Positions 33,128 to 42,677 of a stretch of 64,000 nucleotides of DNA are shown here, one piece after another. The DNA is from Rugamonas rivuli (GTDB taxonomy: Bacteria > Pseudomonadota > Gammaproteobacteria > Burkholderiales > Burkholderiaceae_D): the NCBI RefSeq assembly GCF_009380165.1, contig NZ_WHUF01000004.1, forward strand, positions 186,001-250,000. The letters run 5' to 3'. The position numbers and the translations under genes were made by a program. Under the pieces are notes generated by a model. It was not told where the DNA came from, searched no databases, and saw nothing but the letters and a program-made list of their open reading frames with translations. Position 1 is the stretch's first letter. Every line of letters begins with the position of its first letter.

Positions 33128-35719
33128 TCAGAACTTGTACGAGAGGCCCAGATTGAAGCGACGTCCAAACTCGGTCACTTCCTGCTGCTGCGGGATATTG
33201 GCGCTGGTGTAAACCACCTTCTGGTTGGTCAGGTTGTCGATGCCGAAGCGCACCTGCAACTGCTTGGTCAGTTGCTGCGCCACGTTCAACGTCAGATAAG
33301 TCTCGGCGCCGTTCTCTATCAACTGGCCCGCACCCCAGGTAGGGTTGCGCACAAACTTGCTGTGATAGTTGGCCGACGTACGCGCCTCGAAGCCGTTCTT
33401 CTCGTACCACAGCGTCACGCCGCCGTTGTGCTTCATCAGGCCCTCGATCGGGAACGGATTCGCAGTAGGGAAGCTCTCCTTGATGTCGCTGTTCGTGTAC
33501 GAGTAATTACTCGAAACGCCGAAGCCGTTATCGAATGCCTGCTGGTAGATGAACTCCAGGCCGCGCACATTCCCGCCCTCGCCGTTGACCGAACGGGTGA
33601 TCACCGCAGCGCGGCCATCGATAGTGGTGTTGTCGCTGACGATGCCGATGTAGCGCGTGATCTTTTTATAGAACGCGCCAGCCGACAGCAGCGAACCTTT
33701 GCCGAAGTACCACTGGTAGGCCAGGTCCACTTGATTGGCCATCATCGGCTTCAGTTGCGGATTGCCTGCGCTGCCGGTCAGCGGCATGGCCGGATTCGGA
33801 TCGATGAAGATATTGCGCGAACCCCGCATCTCGTCCAGCGGCGCGCGCGACATCGCCCGCGCAACGCTGAAGCGGACCTGGTGTTCCTGTTTCTCATCCA
33901 TGTTGAAAATCAGGTTCAGGCTAGGCAGGATCTCGGTGTAGCTGGTGCCGTCGGAAACCGCCGTCGGCGCCGCGTTATTCAGCGACTGCATGCCCTCGCC
34001 CGTCTGGGTGGTGTGCACCACACGCACGCCCACATTGCCGCGATAGGACTTGCCGCCCACGTCGCCCTCAAGGTCTCCCTGTGCATACACCGAAGAGCTG
34101 CGCTCCTTGACGCGCCAGCCGGACAGCAGGTCGTTCTGCGTCGGCACGCGGCCGGACGAATCGAAGGCCGAGGCGCCGAATGCTCTCTCCATGGTGCCCA
34201 CGAAGTCCTTCAGCGCGATGAACGGCGCGGCCAGTCCGGCAACGGTGACGGTTTCATAGTCCGAGTTTGAGAGGGTGCCGTTCGTCGCGAGACGCGAAAT
34301 ATTCCACGTCGTCTGGTGATAGTCCTTCTCGCGGTCAGTGGCGCGCGCGCCGATTTTCAGCTTGTTGACCGGGCCCCACTCCACCGCGCGCGCAGCGCTC
34401 AGGTGCAGCGCGTTCAGGCTGTCGCGCAGATGGCCATCGGTATCGACGTACAAGGTGGCGGCACCGAAGTTGGCCGGATTGCCGGTATCCTGCCCGTAGG
34501 AGAACACCTGGCGCTCATCGCCGGTGAAGGAGAAGCTGACGGTGGCGCCGTTGTTGGAGACCTGGCGCAGGTCGCGCCACTGGCTGTCGCGGCCCGCGCG
34601 CGAGGTGGACAGGTCCGATTCGATCTTCCAGTCGCCGACATTGAATTTGCCGTTCACGCCAGTGGCGAAGGTGTCCATGTCCTGCGTCCACAGGGTATCG
34701 TTGGTGGTCAGGCCGACGCCGGTGACAGTGCCGCCGACCACATAGCCATTGCGGATATCCAGGTTGCTGTAGGCGGATTTCTGCCAGCCGTCCCAGTTAC
34801 CGGTATCGCCGCTCCAGTGGGCGACGCCCGGCTCCTTGATCTTGGCCTGCGCGTAGTAGGCATCGCCGGTGATGATGGCGTCGCCGCTGGGCTTCCATTC
34901 CACCTTGCCCAATACGCTGGAGCGCTTGTCCTTGCCGCGCTTGGCGGAATCGCCCCAACCCCATGGAGTCTTGTCGATCTTGCCGTCGCCGTTCAAGTCG
35001 GCGGAGTGGTCCTCATTGAAGCCAAACTGCTTGACGTTCTTTTCAATCGAAGGCTGGTCCTGGTAGCTGAACGCCAGCGCGACGCCGAGCTTGCGGTTGT
35101 CGAACTGGTCGATGTAGACGCCGCCGACGCGAGGCGCAAGTTTGGTGGCGCCGGGGATATCGCGCGCCATCGCGTAGTACAGCGCGTCCGCTTTCAACGA
35201 CACCTGGCGGCCGTTGTACTTCAGCGGCGAGACGGTTTGCAGGTCGATGGTGGTGGCCACGCCGCCTTCGACCAGTTCGGCCGATTGCGTTTTGTAGACC
35301 GTGGCGCCGCTCAGCGACTCGGACGGGAACTGCTCGAAGCGCACCGCGCGGTTAGGCTCGGACGACGCCAGTTCGCGGCCATTGAGCGTGGCGCCGATGA
35401 AGCGTGGTCCGAGGCCGCGCGCCACGACCTGGCTGGCGTTGCCGCGATCCAGGCCGGACGACATGCCCGGCAGCCGCGCCAGCGATTCGGCGATGGTGGT
35501 GTCAGGCAGCTTGCCGATGTCTTCCGACGAAACGACCTCCACGATGCTGTTCGAAGCTTCCTTGGCCGCCAGCGCATTGCGCACCGAGGCGCGAATGCCG
35601 GTGACGTTCACCTGCTGGATATCGCCAGCTGCTTCCTGGGCAAGCGCTTGTTGGACCAGCAATGGGGAGGTGAAAAGCGTGGCGATGAGCCAGCTCATTT
35701 TCTTGTGCTTCATTTGCAT
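33128..35719 (-). CDS. TonB-dependent outer-membrane receptor
   Basis: This 863-residue receptor has a signal peptide (to about Ala27, VQQALAQ). The plug domain is visible with NVTGIRASVRNALAAKEASNSIVEVVSSEDIGKLPDTTIAESLARLPGM, which is typical of the TIGR01782 (Xanthomonas/Caulobacter type) carbohydrate receptors. The beta-barrel fills the rest and ends ...RRFNLGLSYKF, with a terminal aromatic residue as required for BAM insertion. It lies in a galactoside locus, so uptake of galacto-oligosaccharides is the likely role. The TonB box is not obvious. Readthrough to the GH2 gene is limited by a terminator. Confidence 0.88.
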   Translation of the reverse strand: MQMKHKKMSWLIATLFTSPLLVQQALAQEAAGDIQQVNVTGIRASVRNALAAKEASNSIVEVVSSEDIGKLPDTTIAESLARLPGMSSGLDRGNASQVVARGLGPRFIGATLNGRELASSEPNRAVRFEQFPSESLSGATVYKTQSAELVEGGVATTIDLQTVSPLKYNGRQVSLKADALYYAMARDIPGATKLAPRVGGVYIDQFDNRKLGVALAFSYQDQPSIEKNVKQFGFNEDHSADLNGDGKIDKTPWGWGDSAKRGKDKRSSVLGKVEWKPSGDAIITGDAYYAQAKIKEPGVAHWSGDTGNWDGWQKSAYSNLDIRNGYVVGGTVTGVGLTTNDTLWTQDMDTFATGVNGKFNVGDWKIESDLSTSRAGRDSQWRDLRQVSNNGATVSFSFTGDERQVFSYGQDTGNPANFGAATLYVDTDGHLRDSLNALHLSAARAVEWGPVNKLKIGARATDREKDYHQTTWNISRLATNGTLSNSDYETVTVAGLAAPFIALKDFVGTMERAFGASAFDSSGRVPTQNDLLSGWRVKERSSSVYAQGDLEGDVGGKSYRGNVGVRVVHTTQTGEGMQSLNNAAPTAVSDGTSYTEILPSLNLIFNMDEKQEHQVRFSVARAMSRAPLDEMRGSRNIFIDPNPAMPLTGSAGNPQLKPMMANQVDLAYQWYFGKGSLLSAGAFYKKITRYIGIVSDNTTIDGRAAVITRSVNGEGGNVRGLEFIYQQAFDNGFGVSSNYSYTNSDIKESFPTANPFPIEGLMKHNGGVTLWYEKNGFEARTSANYHSKFVRNPTWGAGQLIENGAETYLTLNVAQQLTKQLQVRFGIDNLTNQKVVYTSANIPQQQEVTEFGRRFNLGLSYKF

Positions 35720-35856
35720 CTCCAGTGTTGTTTTGGTTTCGTCTCTGATTTACGGCTTGGACGAATGACTGGATGCTAACGAAATGGAAGATGCACTTCC
35801 AATAGCTTATTGCGTGCGGGGGATACGAAGATCGTATATCTCGCCAACACGAATGT

Positions 35857-36819
35857 CTATGCGGGCCTGCGGTAATGAGGGTAGATGCCGGCTGCGGCGT
35901 CGCGCAGCGCGAGCAGCATCGCATCGGCGCCGGGCGAGAGCTGGTGTCGCTTGCGCGTCACAATGCCGAAGGAGTCCATGCTGACGCCGAGATCGAACGG
36001 CAGCACCGTCATCAGGCCGGCCTCCAGATACGGCTGCACCGCGTCCGACGGCAGCGCCACGATCATGTCGCTGCTCGTCAGCAGGCTTGCCACTACAGGC
36101 AAATCGAGGGTCTCGACGGTTTCCGCCGGCTGCTCCAGGCCATGCGAGAGGAACAGCGCGGTCAGGCGGTCGCGCAGGATGCTGCCGGCGGGCGGCAGTA
36201 TCCAGCACTGCTCCATCAACTCTTCAAGCTGCAGATCGGTGCGGCCCGCCAGCGGATGACCGGCGCGCGCGATCAGCAGATGCGGCTCGTCGGTCAGCGG
36301 TTCGAAATTAAGTTCATCGGCGGCGGCCGTGTCGAGGATGCGTCCCACGACCAGATCCAGTTCGCCGCTGCGCAGCCGCTCCACCAGCGCTTTACTGGTC
36401 GACATGCTGACCGATACATGCACCCGCGAGTGCCGCGACTTCAACAAGTTGATCGCCTTGGGCACCAGGCCCGTGGCCGGCGCCAGCACCGTGCCGATGC
36501 CGACGCGTCCGCGCAAGCCGGACAACAGCTCCATCACTTCCTGGTGGGCCGCATCCATCTCCGCCAGCGCCGCGCCGGCGCGGCGTATCAGCACCTTGCC
36601 GTACCAGGTCGGGGCGACGCCGCGCGACAGGCGTTCGAACAGCTGCACGCCAAGCGCGTGTTCCAGCTCGCCCAATAATTTGGATGCACCGGGCTGGGTA
36701 AGATTGGCGGCTTGCGCCGCATGGGCGATGGAGCCATGGCGGCCCAGTTCGACCAGCAGGACCAGATGGCGGGTTTTCAGGTGGGAGCGGACGAAGCGGT
36801 CGGAGCTTGAATCGGTCAT
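35857..36819 (-). CDS. LysR-family regulator of the galactoside locus (GbpR-like)
   Basis: This 320-residue regulator has its helix-turn-helix at LKTRHLVLLVELGRHGSIAHAAQAANLTQPGASKLLGELEHALGVQLFERLSRG, close to the GbpR/CbbR-like subgroup that often controls sugar-binding-protein genes. The effector domain follows, with GIGTVLAPATGLVPKAI. It is flanked by the TonB receptor on one side and an SMP-30-like gene on the other, and its probable targets include the divergent dgoD operon (two CCGATATYGA repeats upstream). Inducer unknown, galactose or galactonate being the natural guess. Confidence 0.85.
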   Translation of the reverse strand: MTDSSSDRFVRSHLKTRHLVLLVELGRHGSIAHAAQAANLTQPGASKLLGELEHALGVQLFERLSRGVAPTWYGKVLIRRAGAALAEMDAAHQEVMELLSGLRGRVGIGTVLAPATGLVPKAINLLKSRHSRVHVSVSMSTSKALVERLRSGELDLVVGRILDTAAADELNFEPLTDEPHLLIARAGHPLAGRTDLQLEELMEQCWILPPAGSILRDRLTALFLSHGLEQPAETVETLDLPVVASLLTSSDMIVALPSDAVQPYLEAGLMTVLPFDLGVSMDSFGIVTRKRHQLSPGADAMLLALRDAAAGIYPHYRRPA

Positions 36820-36867
36820 AGGGGCGATTTTCTGGATCGCCCATCATAAGGGCGTGCTGTTGCAGCG

Positions 36868-37794
36868 TCAATCATCGTATCTCATACGTTGGGAAACGGC
36901 GACGCCTGCCCCGGGCGTGTCGTCGAACGGCGTATCGGCCACGCCGGCGGCCAGTTCCCCGGCCTGGCCGGGCGGCAGGCGATACAGGCCGCCGCGCGCG
37001 CCCAGCAGCAGCAACTGCGTCAAATCGGCGCCGCCGAAAGCCACGCCGGCCATCGCCTCCCGCGCCAGCACGACCTGCCGGCGCACATGGCCCCCGGCGT
37101 CGTACTGCACCAGCGAGCCGCCCTGCACGCTCCACAGCATGTCGTCGCTGTCGACGGTGGCCGCGCCCCGCTCAGCCGCCAGCGCGTACTCGCGAACGTC
37201 GCCGGTCTTGGCGCGCTCCGCATCGTAGGTGCACTGCATGATGGCGCCCTTTGCCGCATCGGCGAAATACATGCGCGTGCCGTCCATGCTGAAGGCGATG
37301 CTGCTCGCCGCGACCACCGCCGGCAAGGCCAGGCGCCGCAGTCCGTGTCGCGTCGAATACTGATAGAAGCTGCCGATGGGCCGCCGGTCGGCGCCGGTGT
37401 TGGCGGTGCCGAAAACAAAATATCCATCGCGGTCGGTACAGCCGTCGCTGATGACGGTACGCGCTTCGGCGGCGTCGATGGTCGCCAGCACCTGCGCCTG
37501 GAGTGGGCGGACGGGCTGTCCGGGATCGGGCAGCTCCACCATGCCGAGGCGCTTGCCCAGGCCTAGCAGCATGCGCCCGGAGCGGCAGCAAGCAATCACG
37601 CCGGCGCTCTCCAGCAGGCGCACGCCGGCCGGCACCTCTTCGCCGCCAGTCCACGCATACAGCTGGCCACCTTGCGGGTCCGGCCATCGCCAGCAGGCCG
37701 CGTTGGCGTCCCAGCGCAGCGAGCTGCCAGCCAGGCCGACGCGTATCAACAGGATGCCGGGCGTGGGCGCGACGGCCGTACTGTGTGGACTCAT
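36868..37794 (-). CDS. SMP-30/gluconolactonase-like protein with degenerate metal site
   Basis: This 308-residue cytosolic six-bladed propeller belongs to the SMP-30/LRE family, probably aldonolactone hydrolysis. Recognisable motifs are SDGCTDRDGYFVFGT (the N/S-D-G-x-x-D-x-x-G-x-F-x-x-G-T blade) and SIAFSMDGTRMYFAD (S-x-D-G-x-x-x-Y-x-x-D). The usual L-G-E-G-P-x-W metal-ligand motif at the start is replaced by VGLAGSSLRWD, so the first-blade glutamate that binds Ca/Zn is missing. Either catalysis has changed or the protein binds without hydrolysing. It is divergent from dgoD, which supports a galactonolactonase-type ancestry. Confidence 0.65.
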   Translation of the reverse strand: MSPHSTAVAPTPGILLIRVGLAGSSLRWDANAACWRWPDPQGGQLYAWTGGEEVPAGVRLLESAGVIACCRSGRMLLGLGKRLGMVELPDPGQPVRPLQAQVLATIDAAEARTVISDGCTDRDGYFVFGTANTGADRRPIGSFYQYSTRHGLRRLALPAVVAASSIAFSMDGTRMYFADAAKGAIMQCTYDAERAKTGDVREYALAAERGAATVDSDDMLWSVQGGSLVQYDAGGHVRRQVVLAREAMAGVAFGGADLTQLLLLGARGGLYRLPPGQAGELAAGVADTPFDDTPGAGVAVSQRMRYDD

Positions 37795-37883
37795 GCTGCG
37801 GGAACTCCGGGTGGGTGACGTGATCGCGCCAGTCTAAGCCCGCCGCACACCCCGGAGATATGAATAATTCGGCGCCTGCCATG

Positions 37884-37930
37884 CCGATATCGAATACCTG
37901 CACCGGGCCCGGTCAGCTATCCGATATTGA
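37884..37930 (+). promoter_or_regulatory. Direct repeats upstream of dgoD
   Basis: CCGATATCGA (37884-37893) and CCGATATTGA (37921-37930) form a direct repeat with a 37-bp period in the 221-bp region between the SMP-30-like gene and dgoD. The second copy is followed by TATGG and then an AT-rich stretch (37944-37961). Two half-sites at this spacing suit a LysR regulator. No convincing -35/-10 pair was found. Confidence 0.4.
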
Positions 37931-38015
37931 TATGGCTCCTTGCGAATTTATCATATTTCCAGTCTAGCAGCCGGGCTTAGACTGGGCACTGTTCCCGAAC
38001 TTACTTCCCACACCT

Positions 38016-39164
38016 ATGAAAATCATCAAACTGACCACCTACCGTGTACCACCGCGCTGGATGCTGCTGAAGATCGAAACCGATGAAGGCGTTGTCGGTT
38101 GGGGCGAACCGGTCATCGAAGGCCGCGCGCGCACCGTGGAGACTGCGGTGCAGGAAATGGAGCCCTATCTGATCGGCCAGGATCCGGCCCGCATCAACGA
38201 CCTGTGGCAAACCATGTACCGCGCCGGCTTCTATCGCGGCGGCGCGATCCTGATGAGCGCCATCGCCGGCATCGACCAGGCGCTGTGGGACATCAAGGGC
38301 AAGGTGATGGGCAAGCCAGTCTACGAACTGCTGGGCGGCCTGGTACGCGACCGCATGAAGATGTACAGCTGGGTGGGCGGCGACCGCCCTTCCGACATCA
38401 TTGACCACATCCGCACGCTGCGCGAGGGCGGCTTCGACACCTTCAAGATGAACGGCACCGAGGAACTGGGCATGCTGGACACCGCCGCCGCCGTCGACAA
38501 GGCCGTCGAACGCGTCGCCGAGATCCGCGCCGCTTTCGGCAACAGCATCGAGTTCGGCCTGGACTTCCACGGCCGCGTGGCCGCGCCGATGGCCAAGGTG
38601 CTGCTGCGCGAGCTGGAACCATATCGCCCGCTGTTCGTCGAAGAGCCGGTGCTGGCCGAGCAGGCCGAGTACTATCCGCGTCTGGCGGAGACCACATCGA
38701 TTCCGCTGGCGGCCGGCGAGCGCATGTACTCCCGCTTCGAATTCAAGAATGTCTTCCACGCCGGCGGCCTGTCCATCGTGCAGCCGGACCTGTCGCATGC
38801 CGGCGGCATCACCGAATGCCTGAAGATCGCCTCGATGGCGGAAGCCTACGACATCGCGCTGGCGCCGCATTGCCCGCTCGGCCCTGTCGCGCTGGCGGCC
38901 TGCCTGCAGGTGGACTTCGTGTCGTACAACGCAGTGCTGCAGGAGCAGAGCATGGGCATTCACTACAACCGTGGCGGCGAGCTGCTTGACTATGTACTCA
39001 ACAAGGAAGACTTCCGCATCACCGACGGCTATATGAAACCGCTGTCCAAGCCTGGCCTGGGCGTGGAAATCGACGAAGCACGCGTGATCGAAGCAAGCCG
39101 CAACGCGCCGGACTGGCGCAACCCGGTGTGGCGTCACGCGGATGGCAGCGTCGCCGAGTGGTAA
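38016..39164 (+). CDS. dgoD: D-galactonate dehydratase
   Basis: This 382-residue enolase-superfamily enzyme converts D-galactonate to 2-dehydro-3-deoxy-galactonate in the De Ley-Doudoroff pathway. It matches DgoD along its length, starting [33 protein letters not shown]. The metal-ligand carboxylates are in GLDFHGR (Asp), FVEEPV (Glu) and AAGERMYSR (Glu). The general base is in the [16 protein letters not shown] motif with the catalytic His. It is the first gene of the dgoD-GH35-araFGH run and is divergent from the SMP-30-like gene. Confidence 0.93.
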   Translation: MKIIKLTTYRVPPRWMLLKIETDEGVVGWGEPVIEGRARTVETAVQEMEPYLIGQDPARINDLWQTMYRAGFYRGGAILMSAIAGIDQALWDIKGKVMGKPVYELLGGLVRDRMKMYSWVGGDRPSDIIDHIRTLREGGFDTFKMNGTEELGMLDTAAAVDKAVERVAEIRAAFGNSIEFGLDFHGRVAAPMAKVLLRELEPYRPLFVEEPVLAEQAEYYPRLAETTSIPLAAGERMYSRFEFKNVFHAGGLSIVQPDLSHAGGITECLKIASMAEAYDIALAPHCPLGPVALAACLQVDFVSYNAVLQEQSMGIHYNRGGELLDYVLNKEDFRITDGYMKPLSKPGLGVEIDEARVIEASRNAPDWRNPVWRHADGSVAEW

Positions 39165-39189
39165 AAAGAAAAAAGATACTGGAGACCGC

Positions 39190-41676
39190 ATGTCATTTTT
39201 GTTACGCCGCCATTCGGGCGCCGCGCTGATCGCGGGCCTCCTGGCAGGCAGCACCGCCAGCGCCGATACGATGCTGTCCATCGACGCCAGCGCGGCCACG
39301 CCTGCACCGAAGGCGGCGGCACTGCGCATGGGCAGTTCGGTCGCACCCAATGGCGACAAGCTGGGCGCCAATGCGCGCTACCTCACCCGCAACGGCGCTC
39401 CGTGGCTGCCGGTGGCGGGCGAGTTCCACTACAGCCGCACGCCCGCTACACAATGGGAAGCGGAGCTGCGCAAGATGAAGGCGGCCGGCATCGACATCGT
39501 CACCAGCTACGTGATGTGGAACCACCACGAAGAGGTGGCGGGCAAGTTCGACTGGCGGGGCAACCGCGACCTGCGCCGCTACGTGCAGCTGGCCCGCAAG
39601 GCGGGGCTGGACGTGGTGGTGCGCGTAGGCCCGTGGGCGCACGCGGAAGTGCGCTATGGAGGCGTTCCGGATTGGGTGGTCAACGCCATGCCGACGCGCT
39701 CCAACGATCCGCAGTACATGGCGCTGGTGGAGAAGCTGTATGCGCAGATCGGCGCGCAGCTCAAGGGCCAGTTGTGGAAGGATGGCGGTCCCGTGATCGG
39801 CATCCAGCTGGAAAACGAATACAACATCGATGGTCCCGGCAAGGGCGCGGCACACATCGCCGCGCTGAAACAGCTGGCACTGAAGGCGGGCATGGACGTG
39901 CCCTACTACACCGTGACCGGCTGGGACGGCACCATCTACCCCGGCGGCGAAGTGACGCCGGTATTCGGCGGCTACCCCGACGAGCCTTGGGGCACCAGCA
40001 CCGCCGAGCTGCCGCCCAAGGAGACCTATGCCTTCCGCTTCGACACCCGCGTCAGCGGCGACCTGGGCGCGCAGACCGCCGCCCACGCGCCCGGCACGGC
40101 GGAGACGGACAAGGACGTGACGCCCTTCCTCGGCGCGGAATACGGCGCGGGCCTGCCGTTCATGTATCGCCGCCGCACGGTGGTGTCGGCCGACGACATC
40201 GCGTCCATGCTGCCGGTGCAGCTGGGGTCCGGTGTGAACCTGATGGGCTATTACATGTTCCACGGCGGCCGCAATCCGACCGGCTTGGGCGGCACGTCGA
40301 TGGAGGAAAGTACGCTCAGCGGCGGCTACAACGACACCACCATGATCAGCTACGACTTCCAGGCGCCGCTTGGGCCGGACGGCCAGCAGCGCAAGGTGCT
40401 GGAGAAGCTGCGTCCCTTCCACTTGTTCCTGCATGATTTCGGTGCGCGTCTTGCGCCGATGACGGTGCGCAAACCGGATGCGTCGCCTGCCACGCCGGAC
40501 GATTTGAAAACGCCGCGCTTCGCGGTGCGCAGCGAAGGCGGTCGCGGTTTCCTGTTTGTGAACAACCACGTTCGCCAGTATGCGATGGCGGCGCAGCAGG
40601 CCACGCAGTTCTCGGTCAAGCTGCCAGGCCAGACGATTACCTTGCCGGCCACGCCGGTCGACATCGCCGATGGCGCGTACTTCATCTGGCCGCTGAATCT
40701 CGATCTCGACGGCGTGAACCTCGCCTACGCAACGGCGCAGCCCTTGGCCCTGCTCGACCAGGGCAAGGCCGGTGTGGTGGCGGTGTTCGGTGCCAGCAGC
40801 GGCGTGCCGGTGGAGCTGGCGTTCGATGCCGCGCTCGCACCGCAACTCCACGCCAGCGCCGCGCAAGTCGCCGTGCATGGCGGCCGTGCGCTGGTAAGCG
40901 GCGTGCAGCCAGGCGCCGGTGCGGCAGTGACCGTGCAGCGCGCCGGCAAGCGGCCGCTGACCATCGTCGTGCTGACGGCCGAACAATCGCAGCAACTGAG
41001 TGTGGCGGAACTGGGCGGCCAACGCCGCCTGATTCTGAGCGGCCAACAGACTTACGTGGCCGACGGCGCGCTGCAAATGCGTTCAGCAGGAAGCAGCAAG
41101 TTCCGCTTCGCCGTCTACCCGCCAATGAGCGGCCAGCCGAAAGCCAGCACCGCCGGATCGCAGGCCGCTTTGCGCGCAGCCAGCAACGACGGCATCTTCC
41201 AGTCCTTCGAAGCAGAACTGCCCGCCCGCGATCTGAAAGCCACCGTCACGCCGACCCGCACGGCGCAGGAAGCCGCACCGGTCGTCATCGGCGGCAGCGC
41301 CAAGGCCGCAGTCCAACCGCTGCCGGAAGACTTCAAGGCCGCCGGCACATGGCAGATCAACATCCCACGCGAACAGCTGCGCGGACTGGACGACGCCCTG
41401 CTGCAGATCGACTTCGTCGGCGATATCGGCCGCCTGTACTCCGGCACCCGCATGCTGGACGACTGGTACTACAGCGGCTACCAATGGCAGTTCGGCCTGC
41501 TCCAGGCCGGCGCCCTGCTCGGCCAGCCGCTGACCGTATCCGTACTGCCGCTGCGGGCGGACGCACCAATCTACTTGCCCAAAGAGGCGAGACCAAACTT
41601 TGCAGGACAGGCCCAAATGGCCGCCGTGCGCAGCGTCAGCGTGATACCCGTGTATCAGCTGCGCGTTACGCCGTAA
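39190..41676 (+). CDS. Exported GH35 beta-galactosidase
   Basis: This 828-residue enzyme has a signal peptide (ending near GSTASA). The GH35 core starts with the GEFHYSRTP motif and the Y-V-x-W-N-x-H region (TSYVMWNHHEEVAG). The acid/base Glu is in GGPVIGIQLENEYNID, and the nucleophile Glu is probably in FLGAEYGAG. A long C-terminal region of beta-sandwich domains follows. I start at the ATG at 39190, which has GGAG 5 nt upstream and gives a clean signal peptide. The upstream frame to 39142 overlaps dgoD. It sits between dgoD and the sugar transporter, so galactose release is the likely role. Confidence 0.9.
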   Translation: MSFLLRRHSGAALIAGLLAGSTASADTMLSIDASAATPAPKAAALRMGSSVAPNGDKLGANARYLTRNGAPWLPVAGEFHYSRTPATQWEAELRKMKAAGIDIVTSYVMWNHHEEVAGKFDWRGNRDLRRYVQLARKAGLDVVVRVGPWAHAEVRYGGVPDWVVNAMPTRSNDPQYMALVEKLYAQIGAQLKGQLWKDGGPVIGIQLENEYNIDGPGKGAAHIAALKQLALKAGMDVPYYTVTGWDGTIYPGGEVTPVFGGYPDEPWGTSTAELPPKETYAFRFDTRVSGDLGAQTAAHAPGTAETDKDVTPFLGAEYGAGLPFMYRRRTVVSADDIASMLPVQLGSGVNLMGYYMFHGGRNPTGLGGTSMEESTLSGGYNDTTMISYDFQAPLGPDGQQRKVLEKLRPFHLFLHDFGARLAPMTVRKPDASPATPDDLKTPRFAVRSEGGRGFLFVNNHVRQYAMAAQQATQFSVKLPGQTITLPATPVDIADGAYFIWPLNLDLDGVNLAYATAQPLALLDQGKAGVVAVFGASSGVPVELAFDAALAPQLHASAAQVAVHGGRALVSGVQPGAGAAVTVQRAGKRPLTIVVLTAEQSQQLSVAELGGQRRLILSGQQTYVADGALQMRSAGSSKFRFAVYPPMSGQPKASTAGSQAALRAASNDGIFQSFEAELPARDLKATVTPTRTAQEAAPVVIGGSAKAAVQPLPEDFKAAGTWQINIPREQLRGLDDALLQIDFVGDIGRLYSGTRMLDDWYYSGYQWQFGLLQAGALLGQPLTVSVLPLRADAPIYLPKEARPNFAGQAQMAAVRSVSVIPVYQLRVTP

Positions 41677-41704
41677 ATAAAAATATCAACACTGGAGATT
41701 CACA

Positions 41705-42676
41705 ATGAAACGTACCTTACTGGCCGCAGCAAGCCTGCTCCTGATGACCGCCGCCTACGCCGCCGAACCTGTCAAGATCGGCTTCCTTGTCAAACAGGCC
41801 GAGGAACCATGGTTCCAGGACGAGTGGCGCTACGCCGAACAGGCGGCGAAAGAAAAAGGCTTTGCGCTGGTGAAGATCGGCGTGCCGAACGGCGAGAAGA
41901 TGATCGCCGCCATCGACAACCTGGCCGCGCAAAAAGCGCAGGGCTTCGTCATCTGCGCGCCGGACGTCAAACTGGGCACCGCCGTCGAACGCGCCGCCAA
42001 GCGCAACAACATGAAAGTGATCTCGGTCGACGACCGCCTGGTCGACGGCGGCGGCAAGCCTATCGCCTCGATTCCGCACATGGGCATTTCCGGCTACGCC
42101 ATCGGCAAGCAGGTAGGCGAAGGCATCGCCGCCGAAATCAAGGCGCGCAAATGGAACATGGCCGAAGTGGGCGCGATCCGCGTCGCCTACGACCAGCTGC
42201 CGACCGCCAAGGAGCGCACCATGGGCGCGGTCGATGCGCTGAAGGCCGCAGGCTTCCCGGTCGCGAACATCGTCGATGCGCCGCAAGCGAAGACCGATAC
42301 CGAAAGCGCCTTCAACGCCGCCAACATCGCGCTGACCAAGAACGCCCGCTTCAAGCACTGGGTCGCCGTCGGCCTGAATGACGAAGCGGTGCTGGGCGCG
42401 GTGCGCGCCGCAGAAGGCCGCGGCATCAAGGCGGACAACATGGTCGGCGTCGGCATCGGCGGCGCCAAGGCTGCAGAAAACGAATTGAGCAAACCTGCGG
42501 CCACAGGCTTCTTCGGCTCCGTGATGATCAGCGCCAAAGAGCACGGCTATCAAACCTCGGTCAATATGTACAACTGGATCACCGGCAAAGCCGTGCCGCC
42601 GGCCGAAGTCCTGACCAAGGGCATGCTGATGACCCGCGCCAACCAGGCCGACGTGCGCAAGCAGATGGGCCAGTGA
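41705..42676 (+). CDS. araF: Sugar ABC transporter periplasmic binding protein, AraF-like
   Basis: This 323-residue binding protein has a short signal peptide (to AAYA, then [33 protein letters not shown]). It resembles E. coli AraF closely around [33 protein letters not shown] and [14 protein letters not shown]. AraF binds L-arabinose and also galactose-type sugars. In this locus galactose from the GH2/GH35 enzymes is the natural ligand, but arabinose is not excluded. It is followed by its ATPase gene after 1 nt. Confidence 0.88.
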   Translation: MKRTLLAAASLLLMTAAYAAEPVKIGFLVKQAEEPWFQDEWRYAEQAAKEKGFALVKIGVPNGEKMIAAIDNLAAQKAQGFVICAPDVKLGTAVERAAKRNNMKVISVDDRLVDGGGKPIASIPHMGISGYAIGKQVGEGIAAEIKARKWNMAEVGAIRVAYDQLPTAKERTMGAVDALKAAGFPVANIVDAPQAKTDTESAFNAANIALTKNARFKHWVAVGLNDEAVLGAVRAAEGRGIKADNMVGVGIGGAKAAENELSKPAATGFFGSVMISAKEHGYQTSVNMYNWITGKAVPPAEVLTKGMLMTRANQADVRKQMGQ

Positions 42677-42677
42677 C

